A DNA stretch of 29,653 nt from UBA1206 sp045643125 (GCA_045643125.1 JAZUKE010000012.1:1-29653); one strand, 5' to 3'. Positions 7,420 through 15,397 are shown, counted from the first letter of the stretch. A program made the numbers and translations. Notes: a model not told the origin generated them from the letters alone.

Positions 7420-8955
7420 ATGAAAAAATATATATCTTTGCTCTGCCTTTTCTGTCTGTTGATCTTCTCGCTTTGCTCCTGCGCAGCCATGCTGCCCGAA
7501 GAAAGCATAGCGGAAACAAGCAAGGAAGGAGCCGAAGAATCGTCAGACGAGGTATCGGAAAAAATATCCGAAGAAACGTCGGAAGAAATATCCGAAGAAG
7601 TATCGGAGGAGACATCCGAAGAAGTATCGGAGGAGACATCCGAAGGAACGACAGAAGAAATATCCGAAGAAGTATCGGAGGAGATATCCGAAGAAACGTC
7701 GGAAAATGACAACCTTGAAGCCGAAAAAGCGGCAATAACCGGAGAGTATTTCGATTCTCTCGGCAAAAAGGCGAAAAAAGTCGTAACGAACGGTTTTCTC
7801 GATTGGGTCGCGTCCGAATACGGCGGAGACGTGATAAAAGGCATAAAAAAATCCCTCGATGACGGAACGTACACCGAGGAAAAATGGTACGAGCTTACGA
7901 AAAGCACCGTGCTTGTGCTTGACTGCCATTACAAAAACGTCTTTGACACGGAAAGCGAATATTACCGCGACGACGTCAAAGTCATCGGCGACACGGACGG
8001 CAGTATCGTCATACGCATCACGGGTGATTTTTCGCTTGCCGACAACTGGGATATTATGCCCAAGTACGACGCGAGAGGTCAAGGGCTTGAAGGCGTGCTT
8101 TCAAAGAGAACGATCGAGTGTCTGCAAAGCGCCGATATCACGCTCGTCAACAACGAATTCTGCTATTCAAAGCGCGGAACGCCGCTTCCCGGCAAGGCGT
8201 GGACGTTCAGAGCCGATCCGTCAAGGGTGAGCATCTTCAATGAGCTTGGCGTTGACGTGGTATCGCTTGCCAACAACCACGCATACGACTACGGCGCGGA
8301 TGCGTTCCTCGATACGATGCAGACGCTTCGTGACGCGGATATCCCGTATATAGGCGGCGGCAAAGACCTTGACGAAGCCCAAAAGCCGTTTTATTTCATC
8401 GTGAACGGCAGAATGATATCGTTTGCCGCGGCATCGCGTGCCGAAGTCAACAAAATGACGCCGCAGGCGACCGACACGGCTCCCGGCATCTTACGCACCT
8501 ACGACGCGACGCTCTACAACGGAGTTCTGAAAAAAGCCGCCGAAAACAGCGATTACTGCGTCGCCTACGTTCATTGGGGCGTCGAGGACTCGCACGAAAT
8601 AGGAGAAGGGCTTTACGAGATGGGAGCCGGCTACATTGATTCGGGTGCGGATATAGTCGTCGGCGCACACGCTCACCTGCTCCAGGGCATCGAGTTTTAC
8701 GACGGCGTTCCGATAGTGTTCAACCTCGGCAACTTCCTTTTCACGTCCGAAAGCGTGCGTACCGCCATATTCGAGCTGACGCTTGACGCCGACACGCTGA
8801 AACCCGTTTATCGCATCATCCCGTGTCTGCAATCCGGCACCAAAACCGAGATCGTGGACGAAGGCAGCTATTATTGGACGAATATAATCGACTTTATGCG
8901 CAGCCATTCCTACAAAGTAAAATTCACCGACGACGGATATTTCACCGCGGAATAA
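7420..8955 (+). CDS. CapA-family metallophosphatase-like lipoprotein
   Basis: A 511-residue exported lipoprotein (signal 1-20, likely lipidated Cys21 in LCSC). Residues about 28-97 are a Ser/Glu repeat spacer encoded by a 24-bp tandem repeat. Residues about 190-500 are a CapA/PgsA-type calcineurin-like domain with its usual landmarks in order: GDF (202-204), NNE (244-246), ANNHAYDYG (284-292), VHWG (384-387), GAHAH (415-419) and LGNF (436-439). CapA takes part in poly-gamma-glutamate capsule production or release in bacilli, but no capB or capC homologue is visible here, so the role is better described as an envelope metallophosphoesterase of unknown substrate. The start lies nine bases after the GH20 stop and has only a weak ribosome binding site, which suggests coupled translation. 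A strong terminator follows. Confidence 0.85.
   Translation: MKKYISLLCLFCLLIFSLCSCAAMLPEESIAETSKEGAEESSDEVSEKISEETSEEISEEVSEETSEEVSEETSEGTTEEISEEVSEEISEETSENDNLEAEKAAITGEYFDSLGKKAKKVVTNGFLDWVASEYGGDVIKGIKKSLDDGTYTEEKWYELTKSTVLVLDCHYKNVFDTESEYYRDDVKVIGDTDGSIVIRITGDFSLADNWDIMPKYDARGQGLEGVLSKRTIECLQSADITLVNNEFCYSKRGTPLPGKAWTFRADPSRVSIFNELGVDVVSLANNHAYDYGADAFLDTMQTLRDADIPYIGGGKDLDEAQKPFYFIVNGRMISFAAASRAEVNKMTPQATDTAPGILRTYDATLYNGVLKKAAENSDYCVAYVHWGVEDSHEIGEGLYEMGAGYIDSGADIVVGAHAHLLQGIEFYDGVPIVFNLGNFLFTSESVRTAIFELTLDADTLKPVYRIIPCLQSGTKTEIVDEGSYYWTNIIDFMRSHSYKVKFTDDGYFTAE
7543..7710 (+). repeat. 24-bp in-frame tandem repeat encoding a Ser/Glu spacer
   Basis: Seven consecutive 24-base units start at 7543, 7567, 7591, 7615, 7639, 7663 and 7687. 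The units at 7591-7614 and 7615-7638 are identical, and the others differ at a few positions. Each unit encodes eight residues of the pattern S-E-E-(V/T/I)-S-E-E-(T/I/V). The repeat is in frame and coding, and is likely to vary in copy number between strains. Confidence 0.85.
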
Positions 8956-8973
8956 TAAATAATAAAGAGAAAT

Positions 8974-9014
8974 TCAAGCGTACCTCCGTTTGCGAAAGTA
9001 CGCTTGATTTTTTT
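8974..9014. terminator. Strong intrinsic terminator between convergent genes
   Basis: TCAAGCGTAC (8974-8983) pairs perfectly with GTACGCTTGA (8998-9007), followed by seven T. It ends the plus-strand surface module and may also stop read-through from htpG, which is convergent and ends at 9065. Confidence 0.9.
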
Positions 9015-9064
9015 ACTTTTTCATTCGAGCGGCGCAAAGAACGAGTTTGTCTTCGGTCTGAAAT

Positions 9065-10834
9065 TTATATCATTGAGAGTATATCGGAATTGAGTTTGAC
9101 GTATTCCTTTGTTTCGTCGGGAGTGAACGGACGGGCAAGGAGGAGAGAAGACATATAGATCTGCTTTGCGACGAGCTTCTGCTTGTCGCTTTCCATATCC
9201 TTGAGCTTTGCGACTGCCTTGTTTGCAAGGTTTACCGTGAGTTTTTCTTCGGCGGGCATTCCGCCGCCGTTCATACCGTACATCTTCATCATATCGGCAA
9301 AGCGTCTTGATTCTTCGCTGACGGTGATGAGCGCGGGAGCGTCGTCTTCGCCGAGGGAGGCAAACGAAATATCTTCTTCTTTTTTGCCGGTGACTTCGGC
9401 AAACAATGCCGCCAGCTTCTTGTCGCTGTCGCCCTTTTCGCCTATGGCGTCAACGCCGGAGTCGATACGGCTGAACTTGACCTTGTCGTTTTTGCTTTCA
9501 AGGAACTGGATGAACTGCGTATCTACGAGTCTGTCGGCGATAACGACGTTTATTCCCTTTGCGTTATACACGGAAATGTAGTAGCTGTGGGCTTCCTTGT
9601 CGGCGGTGTAATAAACCGTTCCCTCTTCCTTTTCGCCGAGGTATTCGCCAACCGTAACGTATTTGTCATCGGTCTGCTTGAACATAAGCGCGTCCTTGAC
9701 ACGTTCGTAGAACTTGTTGTCCCTCATAGAACCGTAGCGCATAATGAGCGAAAGTCCGTCGTAATTCTTTTCAAGCGATTCTCTTTCGCTGTTGAAGAGA
9801 TAATTGAATCTGTCGGCGACCTTTTTGGAAATGTGCTGCGACACTTTGGAAACGTAGGTGTTCGTCTGCAGATAGCTTCTCGACACGTTGAGCGGAAGCT
9901 CGGGGCAGTCAAGCACGCCGCGGACGTAGATAAGGAATTCGGGCAGGACTTCCTTGATATTATCGGAAACGAAGACCTGGTTGTAATAAAGGTTGACCTT
10001 GGGTTCAAGCGGCTCAAATTCGTTCTTTATCTTGGGGAAATAGAGTATTCCCTTGAAATTGAGCGGATAATCGGCGTTGATATGAACGTACATAAGCGGA
10101 TCTTCATAGTCGCCGGTGAGTTTTTTGTAAAATTCGTTGTATTCTTCGGGCTTGACGTCGGACGGATTCTTCTGCCAAAGCGGCTCGGTGTCGTTGATGG
10201 TCTCCGTCTTGTCGCCTTCGGAAAATTCCACCGGGTACGGCATAAACGAGCAGTATTTTTTAAGTATCTCTTTGACCTTTTCGCAGTCGAGATAAGACGC
10301 TTCCTCGCTCGAAACGTGGATCACGACATCGGTGCCGCGGCTTTCCTTGCCGCATTCTTCCATTTCGTATTCGCCGTTTTCGTCGCAGGTCCAATGCACG
10401 GCTTTTTCGTCCTTGAACGACTTGGTGAAAAGTTCGGTCTTATCGGAGACCATAAACACGGAATAGAAACCGAGTCCGAAATGTCCGATGATGCCGGACG
10501 TGTTGCCGTCTTTGGATTCGTATTTGTCGATGAAATCGAGTGCGCCCGAAAGTGCGATCTGATTGATGTCCTTTTTGACTTCGTCTCCGGTCATACCGAT
10601 GCCGTTATCGGACACGGTGAGCGTTCCCGCTTCCTTATCGACCTTTACGGACACCTTGTATGCGCTCTCTTCGTCGGACGCATCGCCGAGAGATACGAGA
10701 CGCTTGTGCTTGGTGATGGCGTCACACGCGTTGGAAACCACTTCGCGGAGGAATATATCCTTATCCGAATAGAGCCAGCGTTTGATGACGGGGAAAATGT
10801 TTTGAGTCTGAACGGAAATACCGCCTTTTTCCAT
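9065..10834 (-). CDS. htpG: Molecular chaperone HtpG (Hsp90)
   Basis: A 589-residue bacterial Hsp90, an ATP-driven cytosolic dimeric chaperone. The N-terminal GHKL ATPase domain is complete: FLREVVSNACDAI near the start, DNGIGM (ATP lid entry) and IGHFGLGFYSVFMVSD (glycine-rich lid end). The middle domain contains a conserved Arg region, LPLNVSRSYLQ, which in this family contacts the ATP gamma-phosphate. The protein is somewhat shorter than the usual 610-640 residues. Like other bacterial forms it lacks the eukaryotic MEEVD tail. An AAGGAAGG about ten bases upstream supports the start. No convincing promoter lies between it and the preceding minus-strand gene; a perfect hairpin sits in the leader (10861-10888). 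Confidence 0.95.
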   Translation of the reverse strand: MEKGGISVQTQNIFPVIKRWLYSDKDIFLREVVSNACDAITKHKRLVSLGDASDEESAYKVSVKVDKEAGTLTVSDNGIGMTGDEVKKDINQIALSGALDFIDKYESKDGNTSGIIGHFGLGFYSVFMVSDKTELFTKSFKDEKAVHWTCDENGEYEMEECGKESRGTDVVIHVSSEEASYLDCEKVKEILKKYCSFMPYPVEFSEGDKTETINDTEPLWQKNPSDVKPEEYNEFYKKLTGDYEDPLMYVHINADYPLNFKGILYFPKIKNEFEPLEPKVNLYYNQVFVSDNIKEVLPEFLIYVRGVLDCPELPLNVSRSYLQTNTYVSKVSQHISKKVADRFNYLFNSERESLEKNYDGLSLIMRYGSMRDNKFYERVKDALMFKQTDDKYVTVGEYLGEKEEGTVYYTADKEAHSYYISVYNAKGINVVIADRLVDTQFIQFLESKNDKVKFSRIDSGVDAIGEKGDSDKKLAALFAEVTGKKEEDISFASLGEDDAPALITVSEESRRFADMMKMYGMNGGGMPAEEKLTVNLANKAVAKLKDMESDKQKLVAKQIYMSSLLLARPFTPDETKEYVKLNSDILSMI

Positions 10835-10860
10835 AAAATATATACCTTCCTTTCAAAGTT

Positions 10861-10888
10861 AAAGACGGACACAAAGCTGTCCGTCTTT
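10861..10888. terminator. Perfect 11-bp hairpin upstream of htpG
   Basis: AAAGACGGACA (10861-10871) and TGTCCGTCTTT (10878-10888) form a perfect stem with a six-base loop. On the minus strand the stem ends in CTTT with only a short U tract, so it could be a weak terminator of the prfB unit or a leader structure of htpG. On the plus strand a T6 run follows a few bases later, but no plus-strand gene needs it. Confidence 0.5.
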
Positions 10889-10934
10889 CTCTGTCTTTTT
10901 TGATTATTGACTTATTGATACGCGAACAGTCCGG

Positions 10935-11267
10935 TCATTCGGCGTCGGGAACGGTGTCTTCGTTTTCGTCGCCGTCTTCGTTGTCTTCTTTTTCAAAATC
11001 GCAGAAAACCTCGTCTTCGTCGAAGCCGCTGCCGAAGAAATCTTCTTCCTCTTCCATAAGCTCTTCGCCAAGATCGGTCATATCGGCTTTAAGATTGTTT
11101 CTGTCCTTATAGAGCAGATAGGCTCCGGCAAGTCCGCCTGCGGCAGATATCGCGGCAAACGCTTTTGCAAGGCTTCTCTTCTTGTTCCAATAAAGAAGGA
11201 ACAGAATAAAGAAAGACACGGAATGGATGCACAGACAAATGGCAAGTATGAGTTTGCTTTTTTTCAT
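10935..11267 (-). CDS. Small membrane protein with acidic tail, unknown function
   Basis: A 110-residue protein that I do not assign to a family. Two hydrophobic helices are visible: residues about 4-26 and, after a Lys/Arg-containing turn, about 34-53. The last 45 residues are strongly acidic, with long runs of Glu and Asp and almost no positive charge after residue 60. A topology with both ends in the cytoplasm fits the charge distribution around the helices. AAGGAGG lies eight bases upstream of the ATG. It sits 35 bases after prfB and 100 bases before htpG, all on the same strand, so it is probably transcribed with prfB. Confidence 0.7.
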   Translation of the reverse strand: MKKSKLILAICLCIHSVSFFILFLLYWNKKRSLAKAFAAISAAGGLAGAYLLYKDRNNLKADMTDLGEELMEEEEDFFGSGFDEDEVFCDFEKEDNEDGDENEDTVPDAE

Positions 11268-11302
11268 AATTTTCCTCCTTAAGGAATTGTATGTATGTTT
11301 TT

Positions 11303-12415
11303 TTATTTCTTAACGAGCGTTCTGAGGTATGCGTCGATAAATCCGTCAAGCTCGCCGTCCATTACCGCGGCGATATTGCCGGTCTCGAAATCGGTACGGT
11401 TATCCTTTACAAGGGTGTACGGCATAAATACGTAAGAGCGTATCTGGCTGCCCCATTCGATATTCATTTTGACGCCCTGGATATCTTCGACTTTTTCGAG
11501 GTGCTCTCTTTCTTTTATTTCAAGCAGTTTGCTCTTGAGCATACGGAGCGCGGTCTCTCTGTTCTGAACCTGGCTGCGTTCTGTCTGACAGCCGACGACG
11601 ATGCCCGTGGGGATGTGCGTGATGCGGATCGCGGAGTCGGTCTTGTTGATGTGCTGACCGCCTGCGCCCGACGCGCGGTGCGCTTCTATTTTGAGGTCGT
11701 CCTCGTTTATTTCGATCTTCTTCATATCGTCGTTGAATTCGGGCATAACCTCGACCGACGCAAACGAAGTGTGTCTTCTGCCGGAGGCATCGAACGGCGA
11801 TACGCGGACGAGTCTGTGTACGCCGGATTCGCTCTTGAGAAGTCCGTAGGCGTTCTCGCCCGAAATGAGGATGGAAACGGCTTTTATGCCCGCTTCGTCG
11901 CCGTCGAGATAATCAAGCACTTTTACCTTGAACTTGCTTCTTTCGGCAAAACGGGTATACATTCTGTAAAGCATTTCCGCCCAGTCCTGCGCTTCGGTAC
12001 CGCCTGCGCCCGGATGTATCGAAAGAATGGCGTTGCTGTGGTCGTATTCGCCCGAAAGCATAACGGCGATCCTCTGCTTGTCGTAGCGCTTTTCAAGCTC
12101 GGTGAGTTCGGGTATTATCTCCTCGGCAAGATCCTCGTCGTCGGCATCGACGGCAAGCTCGATAAGCTCGTGCAGATCGTCGAAAGCCTTTTTGAGCGCC
12201 ATAAAGTCGGTATACATACCCTTTTTGCTTTTAAGCTCGGCAAGCACCCTGCGGCTGTTTTCGGCATCGTTCCAAAAGCCGTCGGCGGCAGTCTGCGCTT
12301 CCAGCTCGCTTATATCGCTGCCGAGTTTTTCGGCGTCTATGGAATCTCCGAGAGACGTGATGTTTTCTTCGAGAGCTTTGACTCTCGGCATATTCTGTTC
12401 GATTTTGATAAGCAA
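11303..12415 (-). CDS. prfB: Peptide chain release factor 2
   Basis: A 370-residue class I release factor that reads UGA and UAA and triggers peptide release. The SPF tripeptide that recognises the stop codon is at about 206-208, and the catalytic GGQ is at about 252-254 (GAGGQHINKTDSAIR). I place the start at TTG 12415-12413 because AAGGAG (12430-12425) lies exactly nine bases upstream; the ATG at 12436 is itself upstream of that ribosome binding site. The N-terminus MLIKIEQN then matches the usual length of RF2. The reading frame is continuous: the in-frame UGA and +1 frameshift that autoregulate RF2 in many bacteria are absent. The promoter at 12455-12483 is fully consensus. Confidence 0.95.
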   Translation of the reverse strand: MLIKIEQNMPRVKALEENITSLGDSIDAEKLGSDISELEAQTAADGFWNDAENSRRVLAELKSKKGMYTDFMALKKAFDDLHELIELAVDADDEDLAEEIIPELTELEKRYDKQRIAVMLSGEYDHSNAILSIHPGAGGTEAQDWAEMLYRMYTRFAERSKFKVKVLDYLDGDEAGIKAVSILISGENAYGLLKSESGVHRLVRVSPFDASGRRHTSFASVEVMPEFNDDMKKIEINEDDLKIEAHRASGAGGQHINKTDSAIRITHIPTGIVVGCQTERSQVQNRETALRMLKSKLLEIKEREHLEKVEDIQGVKMNIEWGSQIRSYVFMPYTLVKDNRTDFETGNIAAVMDGELDGFIDAYLRTLVKK

Positions 12416-12454
12416 AGCAAAATTCTCCTTAATCATTCAGACGATTGTAACTAC

Positions 12455-12483
12455 ATTATATAAAGCACGGGCGGGATTGTCAA
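12455..12483 (-). promoter_or_regulatory. Perfect consensus sigma-A promoter of prfB
   Basis: On the minus strand TTGACA (12483-12478) and TATAAT (12460-12455) match the consensus at all twelve positions with an ideal 17-base spacer. The TTG start of prfB lies 39 bases beyond the -10. Confidence 0.9.
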
Positions 12484-12502
12484 GCATTTTTGCCCAAAAT
12501 GC
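12484..12502 (-). terminator. Hairpin between rnpB and the prfB promoter
   Basis: GCATTTT and AAAATGC words (plus positions 12484-12502) form a stem directly before the prfB -35 box. It may mark the end of RNase P RNA transcription. It lacks a proper U tract on the minus strand, so this is tentative. Confidence 0.3.
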
Positions 12503-12520
12503 GCCCTTTTTACGCCAAAT

Positions 12521-12875
12521 CAAAGCCGATCACCCCTGTAAGCCGGGTTCTGTTCAAAACGGTCATCTATCTTGCGTGCGCGTTGCCGCGAACGTCCTTG
12601 CCACCTTTGAAAACTGCCGAGCAGGCATTGACGTTTTCTTTTGCGGTGTTGCTCCGGATAGGGTTTACATGGCAGTACGGTCTCCCGCACCCCGGTGAGC
12701 TCTTACCTCGCCTTTCCATCCTTACCGCGTGAAGCGGCGGTTTATTTCTGTTGCACTTGCCCTGAAGTCGCCTTCGGCGGACGTTATCCGTTATCCTTGC
12801 TCTGCGGAGCCCGGACTTTCCTCACGGCAGGACCTTTCGGTATGCTGCCGCGCGACCGTTCGGAGTAGTCGGCAT
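12521..12875 (-). ncRNA. rnpB: RNase P RNA, bacterial type A
   Basis: The catalytic RNA of RNase P, which removes the 5' leader of precursor tRNAs. Read on the minus strand, the conserved words appear in the right order: GAGGAAAGTCCGGGCTCC (P4 and CR-I region), AGTGCAACAGAAATAAACCG, GGTAAGAGCTCACCG, CTATCCGGAGCAACACC, AGATAGATGACCG and the 3' hallmark ACAGAACCCGGCTTACAG. The ends pair as P1 (GCCGA at 12873-12869 with TCGGC at 12529-12525). The length of about 355 bases and the P16/P17-type loops fit type A rather than the Bacillus type B. Ends are estimated from P1 and the promoter. Confidence 0.95.
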
Positions 12876-12879
12876 TGTT

Positions 12880-12908
12880 ATTATACCACGTTTTTCGGTA
12901 TTTGTAAA
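12880..12908 (-). promoter_or_regulatory. rnpB promoter
   Basis: On the minus strand TTTACA (12908-12903) and TATAAT (12885-12880) are separated by 17 bases. The predicted transcription start, about 12875-12873, coincides with the 5' strand of helix P1, which supports both calls. Confidence 0.85.
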
Positions 12909-12966
12909 CTGATTTTTTGCATTTTAACAAAATATCGTCAATTTTCAAAATTATATGTTTTTTGTG

Positions 12967-12995
12967 TTGATTATTACGTCATATTGATATATAAT
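12967..12995 (+). promoter_or_regulatory. murD operon promoter
   Basis: TTGATT (12967-12972) and TATAAT (12990-12995) are separated by 17 bases, divergent from the rnpB promoter. An ATG at 12994 overlaps the -10 and so cannot be the translation start of murD. Confidence 0.8.
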
Positions 12996-13026
12996 GATTA
13001 TATCCAATATAGTTTCGGAGGTAATT

Positions 13027-14349
13027 ATGCCGCATTGCGAAACACTCTTTCCGCGTGGAAAAAAGATCGGCTTCATAGGGCTCGGCAGATCGAACTTTCC
13101 CGTTGCGGAAATGCTTAAAAATCAGGGCTTCGACGTTACATTGCGTGACAAAAAGCCGGCTTCTCCGATAGACGGCTACAACTGTATTTTCGGGGAAAAT
13201 TATCTTGACGGCATCACGGAAGACGTACTGTTTCTCGCACCCGTCATACGTCCCGACGTGCCGCAGATAGTAAAGGCAAAGGAAAACGGCGTTTACGTCA
13301 CGTCGGAAGTGAACGAATATATGCTCCGCCGCAAAGGCAAGGTGATAGCCGTCACCGGCAGCGACGGAAAAACGACCACGACCACGCTTATAAACGAAAT
13401 ACTCAAAAAGTCCGGCATCAAGACCATACTCGGCGGAAATATCGGCTACAACCTTATGGTGAACCTCGAAAACGAGGACGAAGACACCGTGACGGTGTGC
13501 GAGCTTTCGTCGTTTCAGCTTATGAAGCTCACGGCTCCTCCCGACGTTGCCGTGATAACCAACGTGTCGCCGAATCATCTTGACTGGCACCGTGATATGA
13601 ACGAGTACATAGACGCGAAGAAAAACATCTTCCGCTTTATGAAGCACGGCAGATGCATCATCTGCGGCGACGACAAAACCTCGATGTCGTTCAGGGACGA
13701 AATTCCTGTACCGTATACTGTCACTTCGGGAACTGAATTTCTGAAAAACGGCGTGTGCTTCAATGACGAAGGCATCTTCGTTGACGGCGTAAAAGTGCTT
13801 GACGACGGCGATATCATCCTGCCCGGACGTCACAACCGATACAACTATTGCGAAGCCATAGCGGCAACGCTCGGTCTTGCACGCGAAGGAGCCGCCAAAG
13901 AAGTGGCAAAAGAATTCCCCGGCGTGCCGCATCGCATACAGTTCGTGCGCGAAAAAGACGGCGTGAAGTATTACAATTCGTCGATCGACTCGTCGCCGAC
14001 GCGGACTGCGGCAGCGCTCAGATCGTTCAGGCAAAAACTCATAGTCATCTGCGGAGGCTATGACAAACACATACCGCTCGAACCTATGGCGCCGCTCCTT
14101 GAAGAAAGGGCAAAAGCCGTCGTTCTTATGGGAGTTACGGGAGCCAAGATAGACGTTATCCTTAAAGATGCGTCCTATTCGGGAATAGTCGAACACGCTT
14201 CGTCTATGAAGGAAGCGGTCGAAAAAGCGTCTTTTCTGGCAAAAGACGGCGATATCGTGATACTTTCGCCGGCAGCAGCCAGCTTTGATATGTTCAAAAA
14301 TTTTGAGGAAAGAGGAGAAATATTCGTTGACTGCGTCAACGGACTGTGA
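13027..14349 (+). CDS. murD: UDP-N-acetylmuramoyl-L-alanine--D-glutamate ligase
   Basis: A 440-residue Mur ligase that adds D-glutamate to UDP-MurNAc-L-Ala in the cytoplasm, using ATP. Domain 1 opens with a Rossmann-like KKIGFIGLGRSNF. The ATP-binding P-loop is GSDGKTTTT (from about residue 111), the NHLDWH metal and substrate motif is near 182, the HNRYNYCEA segment marks the domain junction, and domain 3 contains the FVREKDGVKYYNSSIDSSPT, GGYDKHI and LSPAAASFDMF motifs typical of MurD. The length is normal. The start at 13027 follows GGAGG (13017-13021); earlier in-frame ATGs lie in the promoter. The gene is not in a dcw cluster here but heads a run of peptidase genes. Confidence 0.95.
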   Translation: MPHCETLFPRGKKIGFIGLGRSNFPVAEMLKNQGFDVTLRDKKPASPIDGYNCIFGENYLDGITEDVLFLAPVIRPDVPQIVKAKENGVYVTSEVNEYMLRRKGKVIAVTGSDGKTTTTTLINEILKKSGIKTILGGNIGYNLMVNLENEDEDTVTVCELSSFQLMKLTAPPDVAVITNVSPNHLDWHRDMNEYIDAKKNIFRFMKHGRCIICGDDKTSMSFRDEIPVPYTVTSGTEFLKNGVCFNDEGIFVDGVKVLDDGDIILPGRHNRYNYCEAIAATLGLAREGAAKEVAKEFPGVPHRIQFVREKDGVKYYNSSIDSSPTRTAAALRSFRQKLIVICGGYDKHIPLEPMAPLLEERAKAVVLMGVTGAKIDVILKDASYSGIVEHASSMKEAVEKASFLAKDGDIVILSPAAASFDMFKNFEERGEIFVDCVNGL

Positions 14350-14353
14350 CGAA

Positions 14354-15397
14354 ATGGAAAATGTACTGAATTTTGCAAAGCAGTTGTGCGCTCTCCCCTC
14401 CGTTTCCGGCTACGAGGAAATGGCGTTTGAGGGGCTTGCGGAGATCTGCAAGGGTATGTTCGACGAAACATACACCAACCCCGCCGGATCATTCACCGGC
14501 GTGATCAGATGCGGCAAAAAGGACGCAAAAATACTGCTTCTCGACGCGCATCTTGACGAAATAGGCTTTATCGTTTCCCGCGTTTACGACGACGGTTTTC
14601 TTTCGGTAGTCCGTGCGGGCGGCGTCGATCCGCGCGTGCTTTCGGCTTCCGAAGTCACCGTTTACGGCAAAAGACCGATAAAAGGCGTTTTCACGTCCAA
14701 GCCGCCTCATCTCCAGGCTCCCGGCGAATCTTCAAAAAAGATCGAGCTTGACGACCTTTACATAGACACGGGACTGAGCGGCGAAGAACTCAAGTCGCTC
14801 GTAAGGATCGGCGACTGTGCCGACGCACGTTCCCCCATCACCGAACTCAAAAACAACTACATTATGGGCAAATCGCTCGACGACAAGATCTGCATTGCCC
14901 AGATACTCCGCGCCGTCCAGCTCATCGACAGAAGCAAGCTCGGCGTTGACATTTACTGTCTGTTCTCCGCAGGCGAAGAAATAGGCGGAAAAGGCGCGAT
15001 AACCGGTGCGTTCAACATAGATGCCGATTATGCCGTCGCTCTTGACGTCTGCAACTGCTTTATGCCGAAAGGGCGCGAATCGCTCAAAGAGCTTCGCCCG
15101 GGACGCGGCAGCGTTATCTCCTATTCTTCCACCACCAACCGCAGAGTCACCACGATGCTGATGGACACCGCAAGAAAACACGGTATCAAGTTCCAGCCGA
15201 AAGGCGAACCGGGACACACGGGCACGAACGCGCACCATATACAGATATCCCACAGCGGTATCCCCTGCACCAATATGTCCGTTCCGCTCCGCTATATGCA
15301 TACCCCGGTGGAAGTCATAAACCTTGAAGACGTAAAGACGGGCGCCGAAATACTTGCCCGCTTTGCCGAAGATTTGGGAGGCGAAAACAATGACTGA
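14354..15397 (+). CDS. M42 family metallopeptidase, paralogue 1
   Basis: A 347-residue co-catalytic zinc aminopeptidase of family M42 (TET/FrvX/YsdC group), which trims N-terminal residues from peptides inside large cytoplasmic complexes. The five metal ligands and the catalytic Glu are visible: His66 (DAHLDE), Asp176 (SLDDK), the Glu208-Glu209 pair (SAGEEIGGKG), Asp231 (ALDV) and His316 (RYMHTPVE). A PDZ-like insertion domain (about 75-165) is expected by family. The start is only four bases after the murD stop and has no good ribosome binding site, so translation is probably coupled to murD. First of three tandem paralogues. Confidence 0.9.
   Translation: MENVLNFAKQLCALPSVSGYEEMAFEGLAEICKGMFDETYTNPAGSFTGVIRCGKKDAKILLLDAHLDEIGFIVSRVYDDGFLSVVRAGGVDPRVLSASEVTVYGKRPIKGVFTSKPPHLQAPGESSKKIELDDLYIDTGLSGEELKSLVRIGDCADARSPITELKNNYIMGKSLDDKICIAQILRAVQLIDRSKLGVDIYCLFSAGEEIGGKGAITGAFNIDADYAVALDVCNCFMPKGRESLKELRPGRGSVISYSSTTNRRVTTMLMDTARKHGIKFQPKGEPGHTGTNAHHIQISHSGIPCTNMSVPLRYMHTPVEVINLEDVKTGAEILARFAEDLGGENND

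Noticed and set aside
7543..7710. Regular repeat that could suggest a CRISPR array
   Set aside because: The 24-base units are contiguous with no spacers, are in frame and encode a Ser/Glu linker.
7420..8955. Poly-gamma-glutamate capsule locus
   Set aside because: Only a CapA-type domain is present; no CapB or CapC synthase genes are encoded nearby, so a capsule locus is not supported.
9587..10903. A 438-residue open frame on the plus strand opposite htpG
   Set aside because: It is antisense to a clear HtpG gene; the hydrophobic and Phe/Val-rich translation is the expected mirror of acidic and Lys-rich codons.
11291..12463. A 390-residue open frame on the plus strand opposite prfB
   Set aside because: Antisense shadow of prfB, with no start signals and no recognisable domain.
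12490..13118. Short plus-strand frames over 12490-13118
   Set aside because: They overlap RNase P RNA and promoter sequence; the conserved RNA motifs on the minus strand explain the region.
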